The translations under genes were made by a program, and so were the position numbers. A stretch of DNA of 32,727 nucleotides from Deltaproteobacteria bacterium RBG_13_52_11 (GTDB taxonomy: Bacteria > Desulfobacterota > B13-G15 > RBG-16-54-18), in assembly GCA_001797745.1 (NCBI GenBank), contig MGQF01000074.1:37071-69797 (forward strand). Reading direction: 5' to 3'. This document shows positions 7,481 through 15,226 of this stretch, one piece after another. The first letter of the stretch is position 1, and the number at the start of each line of letters is the position of its first letter. The notes below the pieces were generated by a model. It did no database searches. It worked only from the letters and a program-made list of their open reading frames with translations, and was not told the origin of the DNA.

Positions 7481-9124
7481 CTACCCGAGCTTCTCACTGA
7501 TGATGCGCCGGAGTTCCTTTTTGTCGATCTTACCTACCTCGGTCATGGGGAAGGAATGGACAAGCTCCAGCCGCTCGGGGAGCTTGTAGGCCGATATATT
7601 CCGCTCGTCTTTGAGGAACCGGCAGAGTTCATCCAGGGTCAAGTCCTGGCCTGCCTTGGCCAGAACGAAGGCACACCCTTTCTCCCCGAGAATGCGGTCG
7701 GGCATGGCAACGTAGGCACAGTTTTCCACCTTGGGGTGGGAGAGGATGTGATTTTCTACCTCTTCGGCACTTATTTTTTCACCACCGCGGTTGATGGTAT
7801 CTTTGATGCGGCCTTCCACAGAGAGGTAGCGCCCTTTATACATGCAGGCCACATCACCAGTACGGTAAAAACCGTCAGGGGTGAAGGCCTTCTTGTTGTA
7901 CTCAGGGGAATTGTAGTAGCCACGAATGGTGGTGGGACCGCGGACTAACAGTTCTCCTGGTTGCCCGTAGGGGACCTCTCGATCGTTCTCGTCGACCAAG
8001 CGGACCTCATCATCCTCAAACATGGGGGCTCCCTGGGTATTGATGAGAAGGTCTTCAGGGTCATCCCGCTCGGTCCAAAAGAGCATACCTTCGGACATAC
8101 CGAGGTTCTGATGGTAATTACAGCCGAGGATGGGCTTTATCCTTTTCGCAGCTTCGGGGTTGAGGCGTGCCCCACCGGCAAGGACCGCATCGAGGGAGCT
8201 CAGGTCATACCTCGAGAGTTCCGGGGCCTCCATCCAGCGGAGCAATAAGGCAGGAGGGGTGGGCATGATGGTGATGCGCTCCCTCTCGATGCTCTCGAAG
8301 ACCACGTCGGTTCGGGGGGAAGGGATAAGGACCACCTTGACACCGCAATAGAGCGCTCCTTGCAGCCCTGGGGAGGTCAGGGCAAAGTTGTGGTTGACCG
8401 GGATGGCGATGCCAAAGACCGAATCTTTGGTGAGGCGGATGATCTCCGACGCCCGTTTGAACATGAGGGCATAATCATTGTGCGTCCTCGGTATGATCTT
8501 GGGTACCCCGGTGGTTCCCCCTGAGAGCTGAAAGACCCCCGGCTCCATCGGGTCAGGTCGGTAGCTGCTCAAGGCGGCAACGGGGATACGCTCTTCGATT
8601 CTGTCGTTTAAGAGGGCAGTGATGGAGATGAATGCCGGATCGACGTTATCCCCTGAGACGAAGGTGAGCGTAAGGGCGGGTGATTTTTTCCTGATCTCAT
8701 GGGACATTGCCTGGTGGGAGAAGTCCTTGAACCGGGAGGGGATGACGTGGGCCTTTGCTTTCGTGAACTGGGCAAAAAAGGAGATCTCCGCATCCCTGTG
8801 AACCGGCAGCGACATAATCGGTATCACACCAATCTTGACCGCGGCAAAGTAGACGTAGACGAACTCCAGCTCATTGGGAAGCTGGAGGATCATCCGGTCA
8901 TAGGGGCGAAGGCCGAGTTCAATGAAGTGGAGGGCGAGGCGGTAGACCCGCTCTGCCATCTCGCGAAAGGTGCAATACTCACCGTTACAGGCAAGGGCAA
9001 TACGATCTGCGTATTTGATCGCGAAGTCATCGAACTCCTCTCCCAGGGTCTTATCGATCCAGTACCCCTTTTGTTTATACCGTGTGGCGAATTCCTCCGG
9101 AAACGGGACAAAACCATCTAACAT
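7481..9124 (-). CDS. Aryl-acid AMP ligase, EntE/DhbE-like; probable aryl-CoA ligase
   Basis: An ANL-superfamily adenylating enzyme. The whole protein aligns by eye with EntE: FPEEFATRYKQKGYW at the N-terminus, the P-loop LSGGTTGVPKIIPRTHNDY, GMSEGMLFWTERDDPE, YRTGD and the catalytic-lysine C-terminus VGKIDKKELR. The substrate-pocket segment reads HNFALTSPG where EntE has HNYAMSSPG; His-Asn is the pair that holds 2-hydroxylated benzoates in this family. No siderophore synthesis gene is present; the neighbours are a Mo hydroxylase and a benzoyl-CoA-forming oxidoreductase, so CoA activation of an aromatic acid, perhaps salicylate- or dihydroxybenzoate-like, is the better guess. 547 residues is normal. 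GGGAGG precedes the ATG. Confidence 0.85.
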   Translation of the reverse strand: MLDGFVPFPEEFATRYKQKGYWIDKTLGEEFDDFAIKYADRIALACNGEYCTFREMAERVYRLALHFIELGLRPYDRMILQLPNELEFVYVYFAAVKIGVIPIMSLPVHRDAEISFFAQFTKAKAHVIPSRFKDFSHQAMSHEIRKKSPALTLTFVSGDNVDPAFISITALLNDRIEERIPVAALSSYRPDPMEPGVFQLSGGTTGVPKIIPRTHNDYALMFKRASEIIRLTKDSVFGIAIPVNHNFALTSPGLQGALYCGVKVVLIPSPRTDVVFESIERERITIMPTPPALLLRWMEAPELSRYDLSSLDAVLAGGARLNPEAAKRIKPILGCNYHQNLGMSEGMLFWTERDDPEDLLINTQGAPMFEDDEVRLVDENDREVPYGQPGELLVRGPTTIRGYYNSPEYNKKAFTPDGFYRTGDVACMYKGRYLSVEGRIKDTINRGGEKISAEEVENHILSHPKVENCAYVAMPDRILGEKGCAFVLAKAGQDLTLDELCRFLKDERNISAYKLPERLELVHSFPMTEVGKIDKKELRRIISEKLG

Positions 9125-9162
9125 ATTTTCCTCCCTGTCCAGGGTCTGAGGACTAGCCCTTC

Positions 9163-9174
9163 GGCCTTAAGGCC
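9163..9174. repeat. 12-bp perfect palindrome upstream of the ligase gene
   Basis: GGCCTTAAGGCC lies in the 138-bp gap between the 2Fe-2S subunit and the ligase, about 40 bp before the ligase start. It could be a small regulatory hairpin or protein site; no other copy was noticed. Confidence 0.3.
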
Positions 9175-9262
9175 TCATGTTATGCTCGACCTCATCTATT
9201 TACGGCGAAGTAAAAAGCTCCAGATGCAGCGCAACGCCGCAGATGGGCTTTTGGCACAGTCG

Positions 9263-9730
9263 TCACTTCATCGTTTCTGCTGCTGCCATAACCGCGTCAA
9301 CGATCTGCTGGTAACCTGTGCAGCGGCAGAGATTGCCTGAAAGGGCCTTTCTCACCTCGGCAGGAGTGGGCTTGGGATGTTCATCGAGAAACGCCTTTGC
9401 CGCAATCACCATCCCCGGAGTACAAAAACCGCACTGGATGGCCGTATGTTTCACAAAGGCCTCCTGCACAGGATCAAGCTTCTCCCCCTGGGCAAGGCCT
9501 TCAATCGTGGTGATCTCCTTGCCCTGGGCAGCTACGGCGAGGACCAGGCAGGATGCCACCGGCTTTCCGTCCATGAGAATGGTACAGGCACCGCATTCCC
9601 CCTCGTTGCATGACTTTTTCGTCCCTGTGAGACCGAGCGTATCCCTCAGAACTTCGACGAGCGTTCGGTGCGTCTCGACAGTGACGTTGTATGTTACGCC
9701 ATTGACTTTCAATACGATATCCTGTTTCAT
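9263..9730 (-). CDS. Xanthine-oxidase-family Mo hydroxylase, [2Fe-2S] small subunit
   Basis: Electron-transfer subunit with two 2Fe-2S clusters. The plant-type ferredoxin motif GTKKSCNEGECGACTILMDG lies in the N-terminal domain and the helical-domain cluster appears as CGFCTPGM and LCRCTGYQ. These are the signatures of CoxS/HcrC/NdhS-type subunits. The track starts at a GTG at 9748, but ATG at 9730 (MKQDIVLKVNG) sits directly after GGGAGGGAG and is preferred, giving 155 residues. The gene follows the FAD subunit closely. Confidence 0.92.
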   Translation of the reverse strand: MKQDIVLKVNGVTYNVTVETHRTLVEVLRDTLGLTGTKKSCNEGECGACTILMDGKPVASCLVLAVAAQGKEITTIEGLAQGEKLDPVQEAFVKHTAIQCGFCTPGMVIAAKAFLDEHPKPTPAEVRKALSGNLCRCTGYQQIVDAVMAAAETMK

Positions 9731-9757
9731 AAACGTACTCCCTCCCACTAATCGGTT

Positions 9758-10645
9758 TTAAGCGGTGATTCTCCTGTAGGCCTCCATCACGGCCCTCCGT
9801 GTGAGTACCTCCACCATGCTGCATCGATAATCCAAGGACGCGCGGATGTCGCTGATGGGTCGGCACTGCATCCCTGCAATCCGCGCTGCTTCTGTCACAA
9901 GCTTCTCGTCGATCGCCTTGTTGACGAGGAGTGCTTCCACCTCGGGGACCCTGATCGGGGTAGGGGCCACGGCGCCGAGGGCGATTCGTGCCTCCTTGCA
10001 GACCTTTTTGCCTGCATCAAGCTTCAAGTACGCGGCAACCCCCACGATGGCGAGGTCCATGGCGTGTCTGCGCATGAGCTTTATGTAGCACCCTGCGGAA
10101 GATGGTTCTGGTTTGGGGATCATGATGGCAGTCAAGATTTCATGTGCCTTTCGAACCGTCTCTTTCGGACCGGTGAAAAATGCCTCAACGGACACGTTCC
10201 GTTTCCCTCGCGGCCCGACTAATGTCAGTGATGCATTGAGGGCAATAAGAGGGGGCGCTGTATCCGCCGAAGGGACTGCACTGCACAGGTTGCCGCCGAT
10301 GGTGGCGAGGTTCCGTACCTGGGGAGATGCCATCACATCGACTGCGTCCCGGAGGGGGAGAAACTGTTTTTTAATAATATCGGAGCGTTCAATCTCCGCG
10401 AGCGTCGTGAGGGCACCGATTTTCACCCCTCCCTTCTTGTCTAAGGAGATCCCTTTTAACGCGGCTATGCCGTTTAAGCTGATAAGGTGTTGAGGAGCTA
10501 TTTCCCTTTTTTTCATAGCCAGCAAAAGATCGGTCCCGCCTGCGATAAACCGGCCGTTGTTTTTATACCGTGCCATGAGGTCGAGCGCCGCTGCGATGGA
10601 GACCGGGGCATGATATTCGAATGTGGGCAGTCTTTTGATAAACAT
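9758..10645 (-). CDS. Xanthine-oxidase-family Mo hydroxylase, FAD-binding medium subunit
   Basis: Carries FAD between the 2Fe-2S clusters and the terminal acceptor. The FAD motifs are FIAGGTDLL and ATIGGNLCSAVPSADTAPPL, as in CoxM/HcrB-like proteins. True 4-hydroxybenzoyl-CoA reductase beta subunits carry an extra loop of about 40 residues after GGNLC with four Cys for a [4Fe-4S] cluster; here the sequence passes straight from NLCSAVPSADTAPPL to the next strand, so that cluster is absent. ATG at 10645 shares its A with the stop of the large subunit (TGATG) and has GGAGG before it; the track's GTG at 10648 is one codon earlier. Confidence 0.9.
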   Translation of the reverse strand: MFIKRLPTFEYHAPVSIAAALDLMARYKNNGRFIAGGTDLLLAMKKREIAPQHLISLNGIAALKGISLDKKGGVKIGALTTLAEIERSDIIKKQFLPLRDAVDVMASPQVRNLATIGGNLCSAVPSADTAPPLIALNASLTLVGPRGKRNVSVEAFFTGPKETVRKAHEILTAIMIPKPEPSSAGCYIKLMRRHAMDLAIVGVAAYLKLDAGKKVCKEARIALGAVAPTPIRVPEVEALLVNKAIDEKLVTEAARIAGMQCRPISDIRASLDYRCSMVEVLTRRAVMEAYRRITA

Positions 10646-12924
10646 CACTTTCCCTCCTTTGCCTTGAGCGCCTGGAGAATCTTTTCAGGCGTAATAGGAA
10701 GATCTTTGATCCTCACCCCTATGGCGTCACTAATCCCGTTGGCTATGGCGGCTATCGTGGAACAGGAGCTTGCTTCTCCTGCACCCTTTGCCCCAAAGGG
10801 ACCGTAGGGGTCATGGGTGTGTACGTGCTCGACGATGTATTCGGGGACATCCATGGCAGTGGGCTGTTTGTAATCACGCCACGTATGGTTAAGGACACGC
10901 CCCTTCTTATCGTACAACGACTCCTCATAGAGCGCATGGCCAGTCATATGGGCGCTGCCGCCATTCACCTGTCCCTCCAGCATGGCCGGATTGATGGGCT
11001 GACCTGCGTCGTCCCCGTGCACACCCCGAAGCAGTGTCACCTGGCCTGTCTCCTTATCGATTGCTATGTCTATGGCTGTCGCGATAAAATCAAGGCCGTG
11101 GGCCAGGTTTCCCTTCCCCGTCTTCCAGTCGACAATATCGATGTCTGTTGCCGCCCAGTGACCACGCCCGTAAAGAGGCGCCCCCTTTTCGTAGTACGAC
11201 TTCCGTACCGCGAGGAGCCAATCCATGCCCCGTTCAGGCTGTCCCCTTACGAAGATGCGCCGATTCGCGAATTCGAGTTCGGACGCATCGGCCTTCAAAT
11301 CCGGTGCTGCGATCTCTGCAAGCTGCTTTTTGAGGTCCTGGGCAGCCATGATCGTCGCGTTGCCGTCCCAGTAGGTGGCTCGGTCGCCGAACATGCCTGA
11401 ATCAAGAATCGCTGTATCTGAGTCACTCACACCCTGGAGAATATCTTCATAAGGTAGGCCAAGTTCCTCTGCCGCCATCTGGCAGAAGACCGTGTTCGCC
11501 CCCTGTCCGATCTCAGTTGCACCGTGAGTGATGATCACCTTCCCATCCTCAAGGAGTTTCAGCATAACAGACGAGCCAAAGTGGCCGCCCAACCTCGTAC
11601 CTGAGGGGTGCGATGCGCAACTGAAGCCGATGCCCCGCCCTTCGGGTCTGGATTTCCGGGACTCTTTCCATCCGATTTTTTGAGCGGACTTCTCTATACA
11701 CGCCGGCAAACCGGAGACATCGACAACCAGGCCGTTCGCGCAGCGCCAGTTGTCAGTCACTGCGTTTATGCTCCGCATTTCGACAGGGTCAATGTCAAGA
11801 TCCTCACCCACCATGTGGAGGAGGGAATCGAGGGCAAACTGGGCCAGGACTATCTCTTGCCCCCGCACGGTCCCGCAGGGAGCCCTGTTGGAGTAGACAA
11901 GCTTTCCGTGATACTCGATGGCAGGGATCTTGTATGGAATGTTAAGGAACGCCCCGAAGAAGTAGATGTTGAAGGGCCCGATCCCTGAGATGGGGCCGCC
12001 CTCGAGGATGTTTTCTGCCCGAAGGGCAGTAATGACACCGTTCTTCTTGACCCCGATCTTCAGTTGCGCATCCATGGCATTACGCTGCCGGTAGGCAGCC
12101 AACACCTCGTCGTAGTTCAGGACTATCTTGACCGGCTTGCCGGTCACCTGAGCCAGCTTAACCGCAGAAAAATCGACGTCAAAGGGGTCATGTTTGCCGG
12201 AAAAACCTCCGCCGACAAACGGATTTACTATCCTCATCTTGGAAAGGGGGATGTCCAAGGCCCGGCACATGTGCCGCCAGGTAATATAGGGGCTCTGTTT
12301 TGAGCCCTGAAGGAGTACCCTCCCTGTGGCATCGACCTCGGCGAGGCAGGCGTGCGGTTCGATAAAACCCACCGAGGTGCGCTGAGAACGGAAGGTTTCT
12401 TCCTTAATATAATCCGCTTCTTTGAACCCCTTTTCTACATCGCCAAAAAGAAAGTCGGAGAAATAGGCAACATTGCTATTCTTGAATTCGTTGACCAGCG
12501 GCGCATCCGGAGCTAAAGCGTCTTGGGCGGTCAGGACGACGGGAAGCTCCTCGTAGTCCACCCTGATCAAGTCAAGGGCCTCTTCCGCCGTGTCTTCATC
12601 AACGGCGGCAACGGCGGCAACTCCCTCCCCGAAATGGTGGACCTTGGTAATCGGCATGGGAAGCTGGTCCCGTATGTCTGGGCGCGTGCCAAAGGGGATG
12701 CCCGGGAAGTCTTTCCCTGTGATGGCGGCCATAACACCGGGAAGTGCACGGGCTCGGCTTGTGTCGATATGGAGTATCCGTGCGTGGGCGAGAGGGCTCC
12801 TGAGGAGCTTGGCGTGAAGCATGCCGGGGGCAACAAGGTCCCCGGCATACCGTGCCGAGCCCGTCACCTTGACCCTCGCATCCGTTCGTTCGACAGACTT
12901 GCCTACAACAGAATAGGTCTTCAT
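10645..12924 (-). CDS. Xanthine-oxidase-family Mo hydroxylase, molybdopterin-binding large subunit (hydroxybenzoyl-CoA reductase-like)
   Basis: Catalytic subunit of 759 residues. The N-terminal a/b hammerhead domain includes VTGSARYAGDLVAPGMLHAK, and Mo-pterin-binding segments include NPFVGGGFSGKHD, NRAPCGTVRGQE and ATEIGQGANTVF. The active-site glutamate is near the C-terminus in GPFGAKGAGEASS. This architecture is shared by hydroxybenzoyl-CoA reductase, nicotinate, CO and xanthine dehydrogenases. Context (aryl ligase, pad-like genes) favours an aromatic or aryl-CoA substrate. GGAGG precedes the ATG. Whether it removes or adds a hydroxyl group cannot be read from the sequence. Confidence 0.9.
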   Translation of the reverse strand: MKTYSVVGKSVERTDARVKVTGSARYAGDLVAPGMLHAKLLRSPLAHARILHIDTSRARALPGVMAAITGKDFPGIPFGTRPDIRDQLPMPITKVHHFGEGVAAVAAVDEDTAEEALDLIRVDYEELPVVLTAQDALAPDAPLVNEFKNSNVAYFSDFLFGDVEKGFKEADYIKEETFRSQRTSVGFIEPHACLAEVDATGRVLLQGSKQSPYITWRHMCRALDIPLSKMRIVNPFVGGGFSGKHDPFDVDFSAVKLAQVTGKPVKIVLNYDEVLAAYRQRNAMDAQLKIGVKKNGVITALRAENILEGGPISGIGPFNIYFFGAFLNIPYKIPAIEYHGKLVYSNRAPCGTVRGQEIVLAQFALDSLLHMVGEDLDIDPVEMRSINAVTDNWRCANGLVVDVSGLPACIEKSAQKIGWKESRKSRPEGRGIGFSCASHPSGTRLGGHFGSSVMLKLLEDGKVIITHGATEIGQGANTVFCQMAAEELGLPYEDILQGVSDSDTAILDSGMFGDRATYWDGNATIMAAQDLKKQLAEIAAPDLKADASELEFANRRIFVRGQPERGMDWLLAVRKSYYEKGAPLYGRGHWAATDIDIVDWKTGKGNLAHGLDFIATAIDIAIDKETGQVTLLRGVHGDDAGQPINPAMLEGQVNGGSAHMTGHALYEESLYDKKGRVLNHTWRDYKQPTAMDVPEYIVEHVHTHDPYGPFGAKGAGEASSCSTIAAIANGISDAIGVRIKDLPITPEKILQALKAKEGK

Positions 12925-13106
12925 TGATTGCCCTCCTTAAAAGTGTTTCCGGTTTTGTGGGGCCCTTCGGACAGAGCCTCTGATTCCTCATCAACGTCCC
13001 TGTGGGGCAACATCCCCCGTTTGACGTCGGGACAGGCCGACCAAATGATGGCGCATTTATCCACGGCCAAAAGCAATTGCCTTCTGTTGCCGGAGCAAAA
13101 ATCCAT
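12921..13106 (-). CDS. Possible small coupled ORF, 61 aa, unknown
   Basis: Fills the 199-bp gap between the MoaD-like gene and the large subunit. It starts 17 bp after the MoaD-like stop and its TGA overlaps the ATG of the large subunit by four bases (ATGA). The product has three Cys in its first half (MDFCSG, KCAIIWSACPDVKRG) and a charged tail. No family recognised and no good ribosome site; the layout is the main argument for it, and it may be chance. Confidence 0.25.
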   Translation of the reverse strand: MDFCSGNRRQLLLAVDKCAIIWSACPDVKRGMLPHRDVDEESEALSEGPHKTGNTFKEGNQ

Positions 13107-13123
13107 CTTCTGCGATTCTAACC

Positions 13124-13408
13124 CTACCCGCCGCCAAGGAGTATGAGTTTGATGGTTACTTTATCTCCGTCTTTTAACATAGCCTCCAGACCCCCATCGC
13201 ACATGGCATAGGCGCGTCCGTTGACCTCGATGTCCCAACCGGGATTCAGATCTTTTCCGTCATGACGCAAAAATTCCGGGGAATCAGTAGAACGGCGGGA
13301 AAGTACTTCAAGGAGCTCTTTGAGAGTCATTTCAGAGCGTTCAAAATCCATGCTCTCAGCGTCCTCAGACCCAAGAAGCAGGAAATTGGACTCAAGATAG
13401 ATCTTCAT
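13124..13408 (-). CDS. MoaD/ThiS-like ubiquitin-fold sulfur carrier
   Basis: A small beta-grasp protein of 94 residues ending in DKVTIKLILLGGG. The C-terminal Gly-Gly is the tail that is adenylated and thiocarboxylated by MoeB/ThiF-type enzymes. The segment DFERSEMTLKELLEVLSRR and the central NPGWDIEVNGR resemble MoaD-like proteins. A good AAGGAG site precedes the ATG. It lies between the regulator and the Mo hydroxylase in the same direction, so it probably supplies sulfur for that enzyme's molybdopterin or another operon-specific step. No partner E1-like gene is in the window. Confidence 0.8.
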   Translation of the reverse strand: MKIYLESNFLLLGSEDAESMDFERSEMTLKELLEVLSRRSTDSPEFLRHDGKDLNPGWDIEVNGRAYAMCDGGLEAMLKDGDKVTIKLILLGGG

Positions 13409-13429
13409 AAGCTCCTTTTCCTTAAATTG

Positions 13430-14239
13430 CTAAATGTACGTGGTCCTTCTCTCCATTTCATCGCCCGCGCTGTCTTTGCTACCTGAATCAAACCCGAGCT
13501 GACGTGAGATCCTTGCTGCAGCGCTTTGCAGTCGTGGCTCAATGAAGCGCTTGTGCTCAGAATTGAAACGGACACTTGGTAGGGTCACAACAATTGATCC
13601 GACGACATTTCCGTAAAGGTTGAAAATGGGCGCGGCAATTGCGCAAATGCCGTGATGATATTCTTCGCGGCCATATGCAAGTCCTTTGGAACGGATATCG
13701 TTTAATTCACGCCTGAGGACCTCCGGATCAGTTATGGTATTTTTTATTATAGGAGCAAGGCTTGCCGCAGAAAAATATATGGAGATCTCATCTTCTGAAA
13801 GATGTGCGAGGATAGCCTTTCCAGCGGACGTTGCATACATAGGGGCACGCTCGCCGATCGCTATCGAGTATTTTAGCGGCTTTGAACATTCCTCTTTATA
13901 CAAAAAAAGGATTTCATTGCCTTTCATGACAGCGAGCTCGGTATCCTCATTGATTTCCGAGACCAGTTCATGGAGGATGGGTCGCCCCACGCGTACAAGG
14001 TCAAGATTTGATAGGTAGCGACCTGTGAGGACCAGGAGCTTCGACCCAAGCATGTATAGTTTACTCAATCGGTCAAACGTCAAGTAATCGCGAGCTACCA
14101 GGTTAGAGAGCAAAAGTGAGAGGCTCCCTTTTGGAATCCCAAGGACTTTAGAAACCTCGCCATGGGTCATGCCATGGTTTTTAGACCCAATAGTCTCGAG
14201 TATTTGGATGACCCTGTCAGCGGACTTGACAACAGTCAT
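13430..14239 (-). CDS. IclR-family transcriptional regulator of the aromatic block
   Basis: A 269-residue IclR protein: an N-terminal winged helix-turn-helix (SADRVIQILETIGSKNHGMT then SKVLGIPKGSLSLLLSNLV) and a C-terminal effector-binding GAF-like domain with MYATSAGKAILAHLS, SKGLAYGREEYHHGICAIAAPIF and VVGSIVVTLP, all family hallmarks. IclR proteins often control aromatic-acid catabolism. It lies first in the direction of transcription, 21 bp before the MoaD-like gene, so it is probably co-transcribed and may sense an aromatic acid or CoA ester. A cluster of palindromic hexamers just upstream suggests autoregulation. Confidence 0.92.
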   Translation of the reverse strand: MTVVKSADRVIQILETIGSKNHGMTHGEVSKVLGIPKGSLSLLLSNLVARDYLTFDRLSKLYMLGSKLLVLTGRYLSNLDLVRVGRPILHELVSEINEDTELAVMKGNEILFLYKEECSKPLKYSIAIGERAPMYATSAGKAILAHLSEDEISIYFSAASLAPIIKNTITDPEVLRRELNDIRSKGLAYGREEYHHGICAIAAPIFNLYGNVVGSIVVTLPSVRFNSEHKRFIEPRLQSAAARISRQLGFDSGSKDSAGDEMERRTTYI

Positions 14240-14255
14240 TGTACCTTTGCCGAAT

Positions 14256-14310
14256 AGTTTATATTTGTAAACTTAGTTTATATATAGATTTTTTCACGGG
14301 ATACTAAACT
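14256..14310. promoter_or_regulatory. Candidate IclR operator: four AGTTTA/TAAACT hexamers
   Basis: Hexamers lie at 14256-14261 (AGTTTA), 14268-14273 (TAAACT), 14275-14280 (AGTTTA) and 14305-14310 (TAAACT). The middle pair forms the perfect palindrome TAAACTTAGTTTA and the first pair AGTTTA-N6-TAAACT. A TTGACA on the minus strand (14311-14316) abuts the last hexamer, though its -10 partner is unclear. The cluster begins 16 bp upstream of the IclR start codon. Confidence 0.5.
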
Positions 14311-14352
14311 TGTCAAGTAAAAAATGAACCATGTGTCTTTGAAATTACGGAG

Positions 14353-14385
14353 GGAACCACTGCGTCCGGTGGATCGGCTTGTTCC
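14353..14385 (-). other. Possible degenerate attC remnant after the SDR gene
   Basis: Twelve bases past the SDR stop the minus strand reads GGAACAAGCCGATCCACC and continues to GTGGTTCC, an imperfect palindrome (GGAACCAC with GTGG...GTTCC). Its AACAAGCCG start resembles the first half of the attC at 16174-16232. No complete core site is present, so this is a weak call. Confidence 0.25.
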
Positions 14386-14396
14386 GTGGCCCTGCT

Positions 14397-15119
14397 TTAC
14401 CACGGTGTTTCTCCTTCTTCACTGAAGAATTTTCCAGTCGGTCCATTCTCGTCCAGTGTCGCATACTTCACGATTACAGCAGCGCCTTGAGCAACAGGCT
14501 TTGTACCGGTGTAATTATTAAACTCCGTTGCGGTGTAGCCTGGATTTACCGAGTTGACCTTGAATTTCGAGTCCTTAAGTTCGGTTGCCAACGCAACCGT
14601 GTAAGCATTCAGTGCGGTTTTTGAAGGTCCGTAGGCAGCCCTTTCTATTTTGTAATGTTTCCAACCGGTGTCGCTGCGCAACGTTAAAGAACCTATGTCG
14701 CTCGTTACATTTACAATGACTGGAACTTGCGACTTCTTCAAGAGGGGGATGAATTCCTGAGTGACTTGTATGACACCAAAAAAATTCGTTTCGAAGACTT
14801 CTCTCAGTACCTCGATTGGTATGTGCGACGCACGTTGCGGGACTTCTCCCCTCATTCCGGCGTTATTGATCAACACATCGAGTTTTGTAGCCTTGGTTTC
14901 GAGGATTCGCCTTGCTTTCTTGATTGAGTCAAGATTTGTAACATCAAGCTCCAGGGCGTCGACGTTACGCAGCCCGCTGCCCTGCAGCTCCTGTTTTGCT
15001 CTTTGCCCCTTTTCTTTGTCTCTACTGCCGATGTACACGAAGTAATCGAGTTGAGCCAATTGTCTTGCTGTCTCGAAGCCGATGCCTCTGTTCGCCCCTG
15101 TTATGAACACAGTTTTCAT
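14397..15119 (-). CDS. Short-chain dehydrogenase/reductase (SDR)
   Basis: Classical SDR of 240 residues using NAD(P)H; substrate unknown. It has the nucleotide motif TGANRGIG, the structural NNAG, the active-site YGPSK (YxxxK) with the preceding Ser in NVTSDIGSL, and VNPGYTATEF. The length is complete. It is the last gene on the downstream side of the proposed cassette cluster and could be a cassette or resident DNA. GGGAGGG lies just before the ATG. Confidence 0.9.
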   Translation of the reverse strand: MKTVFITGANRGIGFETARQLAQLDYFVYIGSRDKEKGQRAKQELQGSGLRNVDALELDVTNLDSIKKARRILETKATKLDVLINNAGMRGEVPQRASHIPIEVLREVFETNFFGVIQVTQEFIPLLKKSQVPVIVNVTSDIGSLTLRSDTGWKHYKIERAAYGPSKTALNAYTVALATELKDSKFKVNSVNPGYTATEFNNYTGTKPVAQGAAVIVKYATLDENGPTGKFFSEEGETPW

Positions 15120-15206
15120 TAACTAACCCTCCCGGTGAATAAGGTTTCGTTTAGCCATGGTCCTAAAATCAGCGGAAGTTATTGCTGCGTCCCTCGTGAG
15201 CGATAT

Positions 15207-15226
15207 GTTAGGCGGATCCGCCTAAC
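15207..15226. repeat. 20-bp perfect palindrome made of two attC-type core sites
   Basis: GTTAGGCGGATCCGCCTAAC is fully self-complementary. It consists of GTTAGGC (fits GTTRRRY) and GCCTAAC (fits RYYYAAC) joined by GGATCC, and contains the TAG stop of the SRPBCC gene. On the minus strand GCCTAACATATCGCTCACGA follows, which resembles the first half of an attC, but the matching second half is not seen before the SDR gene. Confidence 0.6.

Noticed and set aside
9263-12924. Naming the three Mo hydroxylase genes hcrABC or hbaBCD
   Set aside because: The FAD subunit lacks the diagnostic [4Fe-4S] insert, so a specific 4-hydroxybenzoyl-CoA reductase name would claim too much.
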